Counted from the first letter of the stretch, positions 26,155 through 34,556 are shown. The stretch: 64,000 nucleotides of DNA from Antrihabitans stalagmiti (GCF_016482825.1 NZ_JAEMNV010000005.1:244921-308920), one strand, 5' to 3'. The notes: generated by a model not told the origin, from the sequence alone. Program-made: numbers and translations.

Positions 26155-27118
26155 AGCTCGCCGTTTCGGAATAGCCGAGGCGCTGCGCGATCTCGGCAAC
26201 CGACAGCGCGGTCTCACCGAGCAGTTCTTCGGCGACCTGCCTACGCACGTTCTCCAGCAGACTCCGGTACGTCGCACCTTCCTCCAACAAGCGGCGACGC
26301 AGCGTCCGTGGCGTCATGAACAGCGCAGCGGAAACCTGCTCCGATGTCAGCGGTCTGGCCGGGTTGCCGAGCAGCAGGCTTCGCACTTGCCCGGACAACC
26401 CCGTTGGGACGCTACGTTCGAGCAGCTCGCGACACTGCTCCTCGGCCATGGCAGCAGTGAGAGGCTCGGCGAGCGGCAATGGATCGTTGACCCTGGACAG
26501 GTCGAAGCAGACCGCGTAGCGATCCGCGTCGAATTCCGGTGCCACCCCGAGTAGGCGTCGCAGCTCGGTCCGTATCTGTGGCGAGGGCTCGGCGTAGGGC
26601 AACTGCACCGCACGAAGGGGGCGCGGCGTTCCCACCAACTCGCGTTGGAGTGCATCGATGATGCCGATGTCGCGCTCGGCGATGAACCGCCGCAGTGCCT
26701 GCGGTGCGGGCATCGGGTCGACGACCAGGGTGAGCAGGCCGTCTTCCTCGTGCGCGACGATGTCGCAGTAGGAGAATGTCAGTTCCAGATAGCGCAGACC
26801 GAGGTCGATCGCGTGGCGCAGTGTCGGGCTGCTCATCAGCGCATAGCCCCAGATGCCGTGGGTCGTGACGTGGTAGCGAATGCCGGCGGCGATGCCGAGG
26901 CCGGGTTCGTCACCGATCGCCGACACGACGTTGGCAACGACGACAAGCTCTTGGTCTGGGGTGACGTGAAGGTCGGGCGTGGCCAGCTCTTCGGTGTCGA
27001 TCCCCGATCCGCGAAGACAGACGTCGACCGCGATGCCGCGGATGGCCGCGAACTCGACGATCAGGCGCACACTCGGCGCCCGACGGGTGCCCGTCACAGC
27101 GGCTGTCGCAGATGTCAC
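26066..27118 (-). CDS. AraC-family transcriptional regulator (OruR/ArgR-like)
   Basis: About 350 residues. The N-terminal domain (arabinose-binding-like, ligand sensing) shows HVTTHGIWGYALMSSPTLRHAIDLGLRYLELTFSY in pieces, typical of AraC proteins of the OruR type. The C-terminal double helix-turn-helix has FMTPRTLRRRLLEEGATYRSLL and AQRLGYSETASFTHAFRRWTGSSP in pieces. It is divergent from the GMC oxidase and aldehyde dehydrogenase genes, which it probably activates. The GTG at 27118 preceded by GGAGAGGAG was chosen; upstream in-frame sequence is non-conserved. The 3' end runs 89 bases into the pseudouridine synthase gene. Confidence 0.86.
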   Translation of the reverse strand: MTSATAAVTGTRRAPSVRLIVEFAAIRGIAVDVCLRGSGIDTEELATPDLHVTPDQELVVVANVVSAIGDEPGLGIAAGIRYHVTTHGIWGYALMSSPTLRHAIDLGLRYLELTFSYCDIVAHEEDGLLTLVVDPMPAPQALRRFIAERDIGIIDALQRELVGTPRPLRAVQLPYAEPSPQIRTELRRLLGVAPEFDADRYAVCFDLSRVNDPLPLAEPLTAAMAEEQCRELLERSVPTGLSGQVRSLLLGNPARPLTSEQVSAALFMTPRTLRRRLLEEGATYRSLLENVRRQVAEELLGETALSVAEIAQRLGYSETASFTHAFRRWTGSSPRSHRVRGGSRNGGAHR

Positions 27119-27156
27119 GAGGCTCCTCTCCGCAGGCCGGGGCGCAAACTGTCGGG

Positions 27157-27166
27157 TTTGGCCAAA
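27157..27166. promoter_or_regulatory. Palindrome TTTGGCCAAA in the AraC/GMC divergent promoter
   Basis: A perfect 10-base palindrome lies near the middle of the 150-base divergent region, followed by an AT-rich stretch (ATCTATCAATTTTTTG). It is a candidate regulator site or promoter element; AraC proteins usually bind direct repeats, so another factor is possible. Confidence 0.3.
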
Positions 27167-27270
27167 TCTATCAATTTTTTGTCCGCCAACCGCCTGTGGT
27201 TTCGCGTCGGAAGCTCGTAGGTTGGTAGTAGGCACGTGATGCAGGTCACGGGTGAACCATTCGACGAGGA

Positions 27271-28878
27271 GTGCAGTTGACCGAGCAGGATTCATTCGAC
27301 TACGTGATTGTCGGTGCAGGCAGCGCGGGTTGCGTGCTGGCGAATCGTTTGACCGAAGATGCGAGTACGTCGGTGCTCCTACTCGAGGCAGGCGGAGAGG
27401 ACGACGCCGACGAAATCCACATTCCGGCCGCGTTCTCGTCGCTGTTCAAGACCAAGTGGGACTGGAACTACGAGACGTCCGAACAGAAGCACATGGGCGG
27501 ACGCAAGGCCTACTGGCCGCGTATGAAGGGGCTCGGCGGCTGCTCGTCGATGAACGCGATGATCTACATCCGCGGCAACGCCCTCGACTACGACGACTGG
27601 CGCGATCATCACGGCGCCACCGGGTGGGGCTACTCCGACGTCCTGCCGTACTTCGCCCGCGCAGAGACGAATACCGGCGTGCACGACAAGTACCACGGAT
27701 CCTCGGGCCCGCTCCACGTCGAGGACAGGCGCTACACCCACGAGCTCACCAACGCCTGGGTCGACGCGGCTGTGGCCAACGGGCTGAAGCGAAACGACGA
27801 CTTCAACGGCGAGAGCCAAGGAGGCGCTGGGCTCTATCAGGTCACCTGCAAGAAAGGCCATCGCTGGTCGACGGCGGACGGCTACCTGCGCTCTGCGCTG
27901 GATCGGCCGAACCTGACCGTGCGCACGAACGCGTTCGTCACGAAGATCGTCCTCGACGGCACCCGAGCCACCGGCGTCGCATATTCGCGCGGCGGCAACG
28001 ATCTCGTCGCACATGCAGGCAAGGAGGTCATCCTCTCCGGTGGCGCCATCAACTCGCCCCAGCTGCTTATGCTCTCCGGCATCGGTCCGGCAGCCCATCT
28101 GCGCGAGCACGGCATCGACGTCGTCGTCGACTCGGCCGGTGTCGGTGAAAACCTGCACGACCACCCGGTGGTTCCCGTCCTGACGTACACGAAAGGCACA
28201 AGCGACCTCAGCGACTTCGTCAATCCGAAACGATTGATCCAGTGGCAGGTCACCGGCCGTGGGCCACTCGCGAGCAACGTCGGCGAGGGCGGCGCCTTCT
28301 TCGCGTCGAAGGAGGGTCTCGACGCACCCGACATCCAGATCCACGTCGCGCCGACCGGCTTCTACGACAACGGTTTCCGCGAGCCGATCGGTCAGATGTT
28401 CACCGCCGGAGTCACTTTGGTCAACGTGGCCAGCCGCGGTCGCCTGCGCCTGCGGTCGGCGAATCCGGCATGGAAGCCGGACATGGATCCCGCCTACTTC
28501 GCCGACCCGATCGACATGGACGCGGCCGTGGCAGGCATTCGCAGGACGTTCGACATCGCGAAAGAATCTGCGATCGGCCGCTTTCTCGACAAGCCGTTCA
28601 TTCCCGCGAAGGTCGACGGCGTCACCGACACAGAACTCGCCGAGCACGTCCGCACCTGGTCTCAGACGCTGTACCACCCCGTCGGGACCTGCGCGATGGG
28701 CGATAGCGAAGACTCCGTAGTCGATCCGCAACTGCGGGTCCGCGGTGTCGACTCGCTTCGCGTCGTCGACGCGTCCGTCATGCCCGAAGTTCCACGCGGC
28801 AACACCAACGCTCCGACCGTCATGGTCGCGGAGAAGGCTGCCGATCTGATCCTCGCTCGCACCGCACCGACCGCCTAG
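27271..28878 (+). CDS. GMC-family FAD-dependent alcohol/choline dehydrogenase
   Basis: A 535-residue glucose-methanol-choline oxidoreductase. FAD-binding VIVGAGSAGCVLANRL is at the N-terminus, then PRMKGLGGCSSMNAMIYIRGN in pieces. ILSGGAINSPQLLMLSGIGP is the second GMC signature. The catalytic His is in LYHPVGTCAMG and the Asn in PRGNTNAPTVM. It oxidises primary alcohols to aldehydes; choline, long-chain alcohols and polyethylene glycol are all known substrates in the family. The aldehyde dehydrogenase that follows would complete oxidation to the acid. GTG at 27271 or, with better spacing from AGGAG, TTG at 27277. Confidence 0.9.
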   Translation: MQLTEQDSFDYVIVGAGSAGCVLANRLTEDASTSVLLLEAGGEDDADEIHIPAAFSSLFKTKWDWNYETSEQKHMGGRKAYWPRMKGLGGCSSMNAMIYIRGNALDYDDWRDHHGATGWGYSDVLPYFARAETNTGVHDKYHGSSGPLHVEDRRYTHELTNAWVDAAVANGLKRNDDFNGESQGGAGLYQVTCKKGHRWSTADGYLRSALDRPNLTVRTNAFVTKIVLDGTRATGVAYSRGGNDLVAHAGKEVILSGGAINSPQLLMLSGIGPAAHLREHGIDVVVDSAGVGENLHDHPVVPVLTYTKGTSDLSDFVNPKRLIQWQVTGRGPLASNVGEGGAFFASKEGLDAPDIQIHVAPTGFYDNGFREPIGQMFTAGVTLVNVASRGRLRLRSANPAWKPDMDPAYFADPIDMDAAVAGIRRTFDIAKESAIGRFLDKPFIPAKVDGVTDTELAEHVRTWSQTLYHPVGTCAMGDSEDSVVDPQLRVRGVDSLRVVDASVMPEVPRGNTNAPTVMVAEKAADLILARTAPTA

Positions 28879-28906
28879 ACCTCGACACCCGATTCAGGAG
28901 TACGAC

Positions 28907-30397
28907 ATGACCACAACAAGCGACGTCACGACCACCGAGACGTTCGATTCGCTCGATCCCGCCACCGGCGACGTGATCGGCACCTACCCCATCCACACGG
29001 CCGAGCAGGTCAACGAGGCCGTGGCGAAAGCCAAGGTCGCGGCCGAATGGTGGTCGGGCCTGACGTTCAACGAGCGCGGCGACCGACTGAAGGCGTGGGG
29101 TGGGGTCCTCACTCGCCGCATCGCTCAGCTCGCCGAGGTCGTGCACGCCGAGACCGGCAAGCCGACCTCGGACGCGACACTGGAGGTCGCCCTCGTTCTC
29201 GACCACATCGCCTGGGCCGCAAAGAATGCCAAGAAGGTCCTCGGTCGCAAGGGCGTTTCGACCGGTCTCGTCATGTCCGACCATTCGGCCACCCTCGAGT
29301 ACTTGCCGATGGGTGTGGTCGGCGTGATCGGGCCGTGGAACTACCCGGTGTTCACCCCGCTCGGCTCGATCACCTACGCACTTGCCGCAGGCAACACCGT
29401 CGTCTTCAAGCCCAGTGAGTACACCCCCGGAGTCGGCGCGTGGCTCGTCGACGCGTTCGCTCAGGTCGTTCCCGAAGCGCCTGTGCTGCAACTGGTCACC
29501 GGGCTCGGAGCGACCGGTGAAGCGCTCTGCCGGTCCGGTGTGGACAAGATCGCGTTCACGGGTTCGCCTGGCACCGGCCGCCGCGTCATGCATGCCTGCG
29601 CCGACACCCTGACCCCCGTCGTCATCGAAGGTGGCGGCAAGGACGCGTTGATCGTCGATGCCGATGCCGACGTCGCGAAGGCTGCGGACGCCGCGATCTG
29701 GGGCGGTCTGGCAAACGCCGGTCAGACGTGTGTCGGGGTCGAGCGGGTCTACGTGCACGAGCAGGTCTACGACGAATTTGTCAGTGCTGTAACCGAACTC
29801 GCGAGCGGACTGCGGTCGGGCGCGGATTCCGAGGCCAAGCTCGGACCGATGACGATGCCGTCGCAGCCCGGTGTGGTCCGCAGTCACATCGCCGATGCGC
29901 TTGCCCGTGGTGGCCGTGCGGTCGTCGGTGGGCTCGGAGCGGTCGGCGAGCGGTTCGTGCAGCCGACGATCCTCGTCGACGTGCCAGAGGATTCGCTTGC
30001 CAACACGGAGGAAACCTTCGGTCCCACCATGACGGTCGCGAAGGTTCGCGATATGGACGAGGCGGTCGCGCTGACAAATGCGTCCAAGTACGGACTGGGT
30101 TCGACGGTGTTCGCGAAGAAGAACGGCAAGGCAATCGCGCATCGCATCAGGTCGGGCATGACGGCCGTCAACTCGGTCATCTCGTTCGCCGCGATCCCGA
30201 CGCTGCCGTTCGGTGGCATCGGTGATTCGGGCTTCGGCCGCATCCATGGCGCCGACGGCCTGCGTGAGTTCACCTACGCGAAAGCGGTTGCGAGCCGCAG
30301 GATGCCGGGCCTGATGAATCTGATGAGCTTCTCGAGGACGGCGAAGAACGACAAGGCAGTGGTCACCCTCGCATCGCTGCTGCACGGAAAAGGCTAG
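28907..30397 (+). CDS. NAD(P)-dependent aldehyde dehydrogenase
   Basis: A 496-residue ALDH. Catalytic residues are E241 (VVIEGGGKD) and C275 (NAGQTCVGVERV). The cofactor site is FTGSPGTGRRV, and the proline/tryptophan motif is GPWNYPVFTPLGS. The C-terminal LPFGGIGDSGFGRIHG is intact. It lies 28 bases after the GMC gene and probably oxidises the aldehyde that enzyme makes. The C-terminal SFSRTAKNDKAV tail has no clear membrane anchor. Substrate undetermined. Followed directly by a strong palindrome. Confidence 0.93.
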   Translation: MTTTSDVTTTETFDSLDPATGDVIGTYPIHTAEQVNEAVAKAKVAAEWWSGLTFNERGDRLKAWGGVLTRRIAQLAEVVHAETGKPTSDATLEVALVLDHIAWAAKNAKKVLGRKGVSTGLVMSDHSATLEYLPMGVVGVIGPWNYPVFTPLGSITYALAAGNTVVFKPSEYTPGVGAWLVDAFAQVVPEAPVLQLVTGLGATGEALCRSGVDKIAFTGSPGTGRRVMHACADTLTPVVIEGGGKDALIVDADADVAKAADAAIWGGLANAGQTCVGVERVYVHEQVYDEFVSAVTELASGLRSGADSEAKLGPMTMPSQPGVVRSHIADALARGGRAVVGGLGAVGERFVQPTILVDVPEDSLANTEETFGPTMTVAKVRDMDEAVALTNASKYGLGSTVFAKKNGKAIAHRIRSGMTAVNSVISFAAIPTLPFGGIGDSGFGRIHGADGLREFTYAKAVASRRMPGLMNLMSFSRTAKNDKAVVTLASLLHGKG

Positions 30398-30466
30398 GCG
30401 GCTTCGCCGCTCGTGAGTCTTTTCGGAGGGCCCACCCTCCGAAAAGACTCACGAGGCCGGAGGCCA
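30397..30466. repeat. Palindromic repeat, copy 1 (also a likely terminator)
   Basis: The element opens with AGGCGGCTTCGCCGC, then a perfect 21-base-pair inverted repeat (30410-30430 with 30435-30455, loop CCCA) whose outer arm reads CTCGTGAGTC. It starts at the aldehyde dehydrogenase stop codon. Copy 2 at 31099-31165 shares the opening block, the CTCGTGAGTC/GACTCACGAG arms and the trailing CCGGAGG. The long stem would terminate transcription from the operon upstream. Confidence 0.75.
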
Positions 30467-30523
30467 CCTACCGACAACTTTTCTTTTCTTGACAACTAAT
30501 ACTTTCGGTGCGATCGTATTCGC

Positions 30524-31171
30524 ATGCACGACATCGAAGTGATCAACGACCCGGCTGCCGCCGAGGTCACGCTCGATCCGATCCGCGCCGAACTCCTTGC
30601 CGCGCTCGCCGAACCGGGCTCTGCAACAACACTTGCCGCCCAGATCGGCCTCACGCGCCAGAAGGTCAACTACCACCTGCGCGCCCTCGAAACGCACGGC
30701 CTCGTCGAGCTTGTCGAGGAACGCAAAAAGGGCAACGTCGTCGAGCGGGTGCTGCAGGCGACTGCCGCGTCGTACGTCATCTCCCCGACCGCACTCTCCG
30801 CTGTCGCACCCGACCCGGGCCGCGCACCCGACCAGTTGTCGGCACGCTGGCTGCTCGCACTCGCCGCCCGACTTGTTCGTGAGGTCGGCGACCTGATCAC
30901 CGGCGCGGCGGCGGCCAAAAAACCTCTGGCGACGTTCGCGGTCGACAGCGAGATCCGGTTCGCCACCGCAGCCGACCGTGCGGCATTTGCGCGAGAACTC
31001 GGCGACTCCGTCAAGACCCTTGTTGCCAAGTACCACAGCGAAACCGCGCCAGCTGGACGCGACCATCGCTTCGTCGTAGGACTCCATCCGAAACCCAAGG
31101 CGGCTTCGCCGCTCGTGAGTCCTTCCGGAGCGCCCGACCACCAAAAAGACTCACGAGCCCGGAGGGCATAG
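30524..31171 (+). CDS. ArsR-type winged-helix regulator
   Basis: A 215-residue protein. The first 85 residues form a helix-turn-helix with LDPIRAELLAALAEPGSATTLAAQIGLTRQKVNYHLRALETHGLVELVEER in pieces, the usual ArsR/HTH_20 type. The middle 100 residues are helical and unassigned. The last 24 residues are encoded by a palindromic repeat (31099-31165) and read as low-complexity sequence, so the original C-terminus has probably been replaced. The SRPBCC gene starts two bases later. ArsR-SRPBCC pairs are common in actinomycetes. ATG at 30524. Confidence 0.82.
   Translation: MHDIEVINDPAAAEVTLDPIRAELLAALAEPGSATTLAAQIGLTRQKVNYHLRALETHGLVELVEERKKGNVVERVLQATAASYVISPTALSAVAPDPGRAPDQLSARWLLALAARLVREVGDLITGAAAAKKPLATFAVDSEIRFATAADRAAFARELGDSVKTLVAKYHSETAPAGRDHRFVVGLHPKPKAASPLVSPSGAPDHQKDSRARRA
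31099..31165. repeat. Palindromic repeat, copy 2, inside the 3' end of the ArsR gene
   Basis: AAGGCGGCTTCGCCGC, then GCTCGTGAGTC (31111-31121) and its complement GACTCACGAGC (31148-31158), then CCGGAGGG. The outer blocks match copy 1, while the inner stem has diverged to CCTTCCGGAGCGC and lost pairing. The repeat is read in frame as the regulator's C-terminus. Confidence 0.7.
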
Positions 31172-31173
31172 CC

Positions 31174-31884
31174 GTGCACGAATTTTCCATCGAACGCGAA
31201 GTGATCCTCCCGGTCGACCCGGAGCAGGTATTCGCAGCGATCACCACCGGAACTGCCGGTTGGATGTTTCCGACCGGCGGCGACCCGGATATCGACGCGA
31301 ACGATTCCACGAACAATCCCGTCAAGGCATGGGAGCCACCCAACCGACTCGCGATCCGCCAGGAAGCCGACGGCTGGTTCAACGCGCTCGAGTACCTGAT
31401 CGAGGCACGCGACGGCGGTACGGCTTCGCTGCGCTACGTGCACAGCGGCATCTTCGTCGACGACTGGGACAACCAGTACGACGGCGCGAGCAAGCACACC
31501 GACTTCTACCTGCACAGCCTCGGGGAATACCTGCGGCACTTCGCGGGCAGACCCGTCACCTACGTCTCCGCCGACGGTCCGCCGGCATCGGGCACACCCG
31601 ACGCCTTGACTACACTTCGACGCGCACTCGGCGTCGATTCCGCAGCGCGCGTGGGTGATCGCATCACCATCGACGTACCCGGGTCGACGCCGGTCGATGC
31701 CGAGGTCGACTATACGAACGAATACTTCCTCGGATTGCGCAGCGCCGAAACCCTGTACCGCTTCTACGGCCGCAACAACTTCGGTGGAACGGTCGACGCT
31801 GCACACCACTTCTTCACCGACGAGATCGACCACGTCGCAACGCAACTGGCTTGGCAGAACTGGCTCGACAACATCTACGCGTGA
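31174..31884 (+). CDS. SRPBCC (AHSA1-like) ligand-binding domain protein
   Basis: A 236-residue protein opening with EFSIEREVILPVDPEQVFAAITT, the first strand and helix of the START/Bet v1-like SRPBCC fold, followed by PNRLAIRQEADGWFNALEYLIEA. The C-terminal half resembles a second, weaker copy of the fold (ITIDVPGSTPVDAEVDYTNEYFLGL). Function is unknown; such proteins bind hydrophobic ligands. GTG start two bases after the ArsR stop, so both are one transcription unit. The downstream DUF6069 gene probably belongs to it. Confidence 0.8.
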   Translation: MHEFSIEREVILPVDPEQVFAAITTGTAGWMFPTGGDPDIDANDSTNNPVKAWEPPNRLAIRQEADGWFNALEYLIEARDGGTASLRYVHSGIFVDDWDNQYDGASKHTDFYLHSLGEYLRHFAGRPVTYVSADGPPASGTPDALTTLRRALGVDSAARVGDRITIDVPGSTPVDAEVDYTNEYFLGLRSAETLYRFYGRNNFGGTVDAAHHFFTDEIDHVATQLAWQNWLDNIYA

Positions 31885-31909
31885 CCAATTACCCATACAA
31901 GGAGAAGCT

Positions 31910-32350
31910 ATGACCAACACCGCTCCCGACCGCCTGTCCTCGTTGAAAGCGTTGCGGCTCAGCCGAGTCGAAGGCGTCGTCGGCACCGTGCTCGTCGCGC
32001 TTGTGATCAACCTGGTGATCTGGCTGATCGGCCTCGCTGCAGGTGCTTCCTACGACGCGCAAGACGGCGACGAGGTCATGAGAGTTGCCCCAGGGGGTGT
32101 CATCTTTCTCTCGACGCTGCCGACGATCGTCGGAATGACCGCCGCCGCATTGCTGTCGCTGAAATGGACCGTGATTCTGCGGGTCGCTCAGGTAGTGGGT
32201 CCGGTGCTTGCCATCGCGACGATCGCGACAACGGCCACAACCGAATTCGACTCCACGACCTCCCAGGTCTTTCTGTCACTGATGCACGTCGCGCTCGCGG
32301 CAGTGCTCTACGTCGGGCTGGAAGGTATGCGCCGGAATCTGGCGAAGTAG
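31910..32350 (+). CDS. DUF6069 family membrane protein, first paralogue
   Basis: A 146-residue protein with four membrane helices: VVGTVLVALVINLVIWLIGLAAG, GVIFLSTLPTIVGMTAAALLS, VAQVVGPVLAIATIAT and SLMHVALAAVLYVGLEGM. It aligns well with the gene at 32573 (APGGVI, LPTIVGMTAAALL, MHV, YVGL). Function unknown. AAGGAGAAGCT precedes the ATG at 31910. Followed by a strong hairpin. Confidence 0.78.
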   Translation: MTNTAPDRLSSLKALRLSRVEGVVGTVLVALVINLVIWLIGLAAGASYDAQDGDEVMRVAPGGVIFLSTLPTIVGMTAAALLSLKWTVILRVAQVVGPVLAIATIATTATTEFDSTTSQVFLSLMHVALAAVLYVGLEGMRRNLAK

Positions 32351-32365
32351 CCTCAGGCTGTATCG

Positions 32366-32409
32366 ATTCGGGTCGGTGTGCGCTTTTCGGGGTGCACACC
32401 GACCCGAAT
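32366..32409. terminator. Perfect 16-bp inverted repeat, probable terminator
   Basis: ATTCGGGTCGGTGTGC (32366-32381) and GCACACCGACCCGAAT (32394-32409) are perfect complements separated by a 12-base loop containing TTTT. It follows the first DUF6069 gene by 15 bases. There is no T-tract, so a dispersed palindrome with terminator function is possible. Confidence 0.6.
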
Positions 32410-32510
32410 TCGTACACGGCGACCCGTCAGAACGTCGACGCCGGTCCAGTTGAGCCAGTCGGTGAGATAGGCATCTGAAAGTTCGATTTCGGGATTCGAC
32501 TTGACCTAAA

Positions 32511-32533
32511 CCATTGTTCAGGTTGAACGATGG
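32511..32533. promoter_or_regulatory. Operator-like dyad upstream of the second DUF6069 gene
   Basis: CCATTGTTCA (32511-32520) and TGAACGATGG (32524-32533) are inverted with a 3-base spacer and match at 9 of 10 positions. It ends 39 bases before the ATG at 32573 and overlaps the likely promoter. The length and symmetry suit a dimeric repressor of the TetR or MarR type. Confidence 0.55.
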
Positions 32534-32572
32534 GTCAGGTACCCCGACCATCGCCTGACGAAGGAACTCCGA

Positions 32573-33040
32573 ATGACTGCCGCAAATGCAGAAACCAGCA
32601 CCGCCACACCAGCCACCACACCTCACAACCGTCGAGCACTCAACCGCCCGCAAGCTGTCGCGTTCGCCGTCGTCGCGGCACTCGTCGTCAATCTCGTTGT
32701 CTGGCTTGTAGGTTGGGCTTTCGGCGGCGACTTCACGATCGTCGCGGACGGAAAAACCTCCGACGCCGCACCCGGCGGAGTGATCATCTTCACCGTCGTC
32801 CCCACGTTGATCGGCATGACCGCAGCGGCCCTGCTTCTCCCCTACTGGGCTGGGGTCGTCCGAGTAGCGCAGATCATCGGACCGACACTGTCGATACTGA
32901 CCATCGGACTGACGATCAACGCACCCTTCGATGGTCCGAGCACCGTCTCGCTCTCGGCCATGCACGTTGTGATCGCCATCGCGATCTACGTCGGACTCGA
33001 TGCAATGCAACGCGGCTGGGCAGCCAAGCGCCGCAACTGA
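32573..33040 (+). CDS. DUF6069 family membrane protein, second paralogue
   Basis: A 155-residue protein with a polar, Thr/Ala-rich N-terminus and four helices: AVAFAVVAALVVNLVVWLVGWAFGG, GVIIFTVVPTLIGMTAAALLL, VRVAQIIGPTLSILTIGL and MHVVIAIAIYVGLDAM (long ones cited in pieces). It is a close paralogue of the gene at 31910, with the same APGGVI, PTLIGMTAAALL and MHV blocks. It has its own operator-like dyad, so it may be regulated apart from its paralogue. Function unknown. Confidence 0.78.
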   Translation: MTAANAETSTATPATTPHNRRALNRPQAVAFAVVAALVVNLVVWLVGWAFGGDFTIVADGKTSDAAPGGVIIFTVVPTLIGMTAAALLLPYWAGVVRVAQIIGPTLSILTIGLTINAPFDGPSTVSLSAMHVVIAIAIYVGLDAMQRGWAAKRRN

Positions 33041-33121
33041 GCTCGCCAACCGGAACTCGCACCCTGGCCAAACCGTCGGTAGGATTTCACAAAGTCCGGC
33101 GGTTCGGCCGAAGGAGTGGCG

Positions 33122-33616
33122 ATGTCGACGATCAACGGTCTCCCGGCTCATCCCCTGCTGGTCCATTTCGTCGTCGTCCTCACCCCGGCGACCGCTGTCC
33201 TCGCAGTCGTGTGTGCGATCTGGCCCGCCGCTCGACGCCGTTTCGTCTGGTTGCTGCTCCCGACCGCACTTGTGGTTCTCGTCCTGACACCGCTGACCGT
33301 CAGAGCGGGCAGGTCACTCGCCGAGAAGTTCGGCAACTCCGAGGTACTCCGCACACACATGAACCTCGGCGAGACGATGATCTGGTTTTCGATCGCGCTC
33401 GCCGTCGCCGCCGCGTCCGTCACAGCCATTCACGTCGCGGAACACCGATCGAAGGCACTCAAACCCGCTGTCGTGTGGAGTATCGCAGCCTTGACCATTG
33501 CCGTCGGCGTCGCTGTCTGCGTGCAGACCTACCGCATCGGCGATTCCGGTTCGCGCGCCGTCTGGGGAGGAACCGCCATGGCCCTCGAACTGCCCGCTAG
33601 CCCAGCACGATCATGA
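33122..33616 (+). CDS. DUF2231 family membrane protein
   Basis: A 164-residue membrane protein opening with STINGLPAHPLLVHFVVVLTPATAVLAVV, in which the GLPAHPLLVHF motif is the DUF2231 signature. Three further helices follow, with histidines in RTHMNLGETM and AIHVAEHR. DUF2231 proteins are suspected to bind haem or take part in redox, but no activity is established. ATG at 33122 has AAGGAG five bases upstream. The 3' end overlaps the convergent DUF202 gene by 20 bases. Confidence 0.85.
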   Translation: MSTINGLPAHPLLVHFVVVLTPATAVLAVVCAIWPAARRRFVWLLLPTALVVLVLTPLTVRAGRSLAEKFGNSEVLRTHMNLGETMIWFSIALAVAAASVTAIHVAEHRSKALKPAVVWSIAALTIAVGVAVCVQTYRIGDSGSRAVWGGTAMALELPASPARS

Positions 33617-33929
33617 CCAACGCGAGCACGACAATCACGGTGATGCCGACAGCAATCACCGCAGGCATCATCGATCGGGGTAGGGGACGGCCACTCCTGA
33701 TCGCCTCGTCGACTCGCTGCCACCGCTGATAACTGGTCGACGCAAGATAAAGCGCAAGCGCGGCCAACGCGAGGCCCGCGGCCAGACGTAGCGGCTTCGG
33801 CCCGAAATCCGGAACGAACTGCACCACACCGACGCCGCACGCCAACAGTGCCAGGGACGTCCGGATCCACGCCAAAAACGTGCGCTCGTTCGCCAGCGTG
33901 AACCGGTAGTCCGGCTCGTTGTCGGTCAC
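33597..33929 (-). CDS. DUF202 (YidH) family inner membrane protein
   Basis: A 110-residue protein with the family signature RFTLANERTFLAWIRTSLALLACGVG in pieces at the N-terminus, then two further membrane helices (LAAGLALAALALYLAS and MPAVIAVGITVIVVLALVMIV). Function unknown. The gene downstream of 33939 on the same strand lies 9 bases before its start, so the two form a short operon. Confidence 0.88.
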   Translation of the reverse strand: MTDNEPDYRFTLANERTFLAWIRTSLALLACGVGVVQFVPDFGPKPLRLAAGLALAALALYLASTSYQRWQRVDEAIRSGRPLPRSMMPAVIAVGITVIVVLALVMIVLG

Positions 33930-33938
33930 GATTTCAGA

Positions 33939-34556
33939 TTAAGGCTTCCTGGGCTCGTCCCCGTAGTTGGGGATTCGAAATCGGTACCAGTCGCCTTCGA
34001 TATGCGTGTAGATAGTTCGATCAGCCTCCAGATTCGGGCGGAACACAAATCCGGTAGCGCGAATCCCGTCGTCCAGATCGAAATAGACGCTGCCGTTGCG
34101 CTCCCACTGCTGACTGCAACGAAATCCGCCGACAACGCCGGGACACTGCACCTTCGTCTCGTCACCGAGCATTTCCAGCGCAGCTTGTTCGAACGACCCC
34201 TCGACGAAGTGCCAGCGCACCTCGAACATGTCGACGCTGACGACCACCGACGCGACAATCCCGAACAGAATTGGAACTGCGGCAGTTTTGGCCCACTGCC
34301 TTCCGGCCGTGTCTCCGTAGCTACCCGAATAGCCTGCGAGTCTGATGATCCAAGCCAGTCCGACGACCGCCAGCGTGCACATCACTGCGAGCCACAGGTC
34401 GAGGTCGACGCCGACGGGGAAGGTGTCCAGCCACATCAACGCAGCACAAGCGCACACACCCACGGCAAACAGCACCCACCCCGGCGGCGTCGACCAGAAC
34501 CGACTCCATGCCGCGCGCACCGTCCCCACCGCCCCGTCATGGGTCCATACTCTCAT
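33939..34556 (-). CDS. Hypothetical membrane protein with external C-terminal domain
   Basis: About 205 residues. Three helices (WVLFAVGVCACAALMWLDTF, LWLAVMCTLAVVGLAWIIRLAG in pieces, and VPILFGIVASVVVSVDMFEV) precede a domain of about 90 residues outside the membrane. That domain has two cysteines (QCPGVVGGFRCSQQWE) that could form a disulfide. I do not recognise the family. ATG at 34556 was chosen since the upstream extension is basic and lacks a ribosome binding site. Divergent from the acyl-CoA dehydrogenases. Confidence 0.65.
   Translation of the reverse strand: MRVWTHDGAVGTVRAAWSRFWSTPPGWVLFAVGVCACAALMWLDTFPVGVDLDLWLAVMCTLAVVGLAWIIRLAGYSGSYGDTAGRQWAKTAAVPILFGIVASVVVSVDMFEVRWHFVEGSFEQAALEMLGDETKVQCPGVVGGFRCSQQWERNGSVYFDLDDGIRATGFVFRPNLEADRTIYTHIEGDWYRFRIPNYGDEPRKP

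Noticed and set aside
27379-28731. 450-codon open frame antisense to the GMC oxidoreductase gene
   Set aside because: It is a high-GC shadow: its product has no recognisable domain and skewed Val/Arg/Asp composition, while the opposite strand encodes a complete GMC enzyme.
28820-30385. 521-codon open frame antisense to the aldehyde dehydrogenase gene
   Set aside because: Same reason. It mirrors the codon structure of the real gene and is rich in Arg, His and Asp with no family signature.
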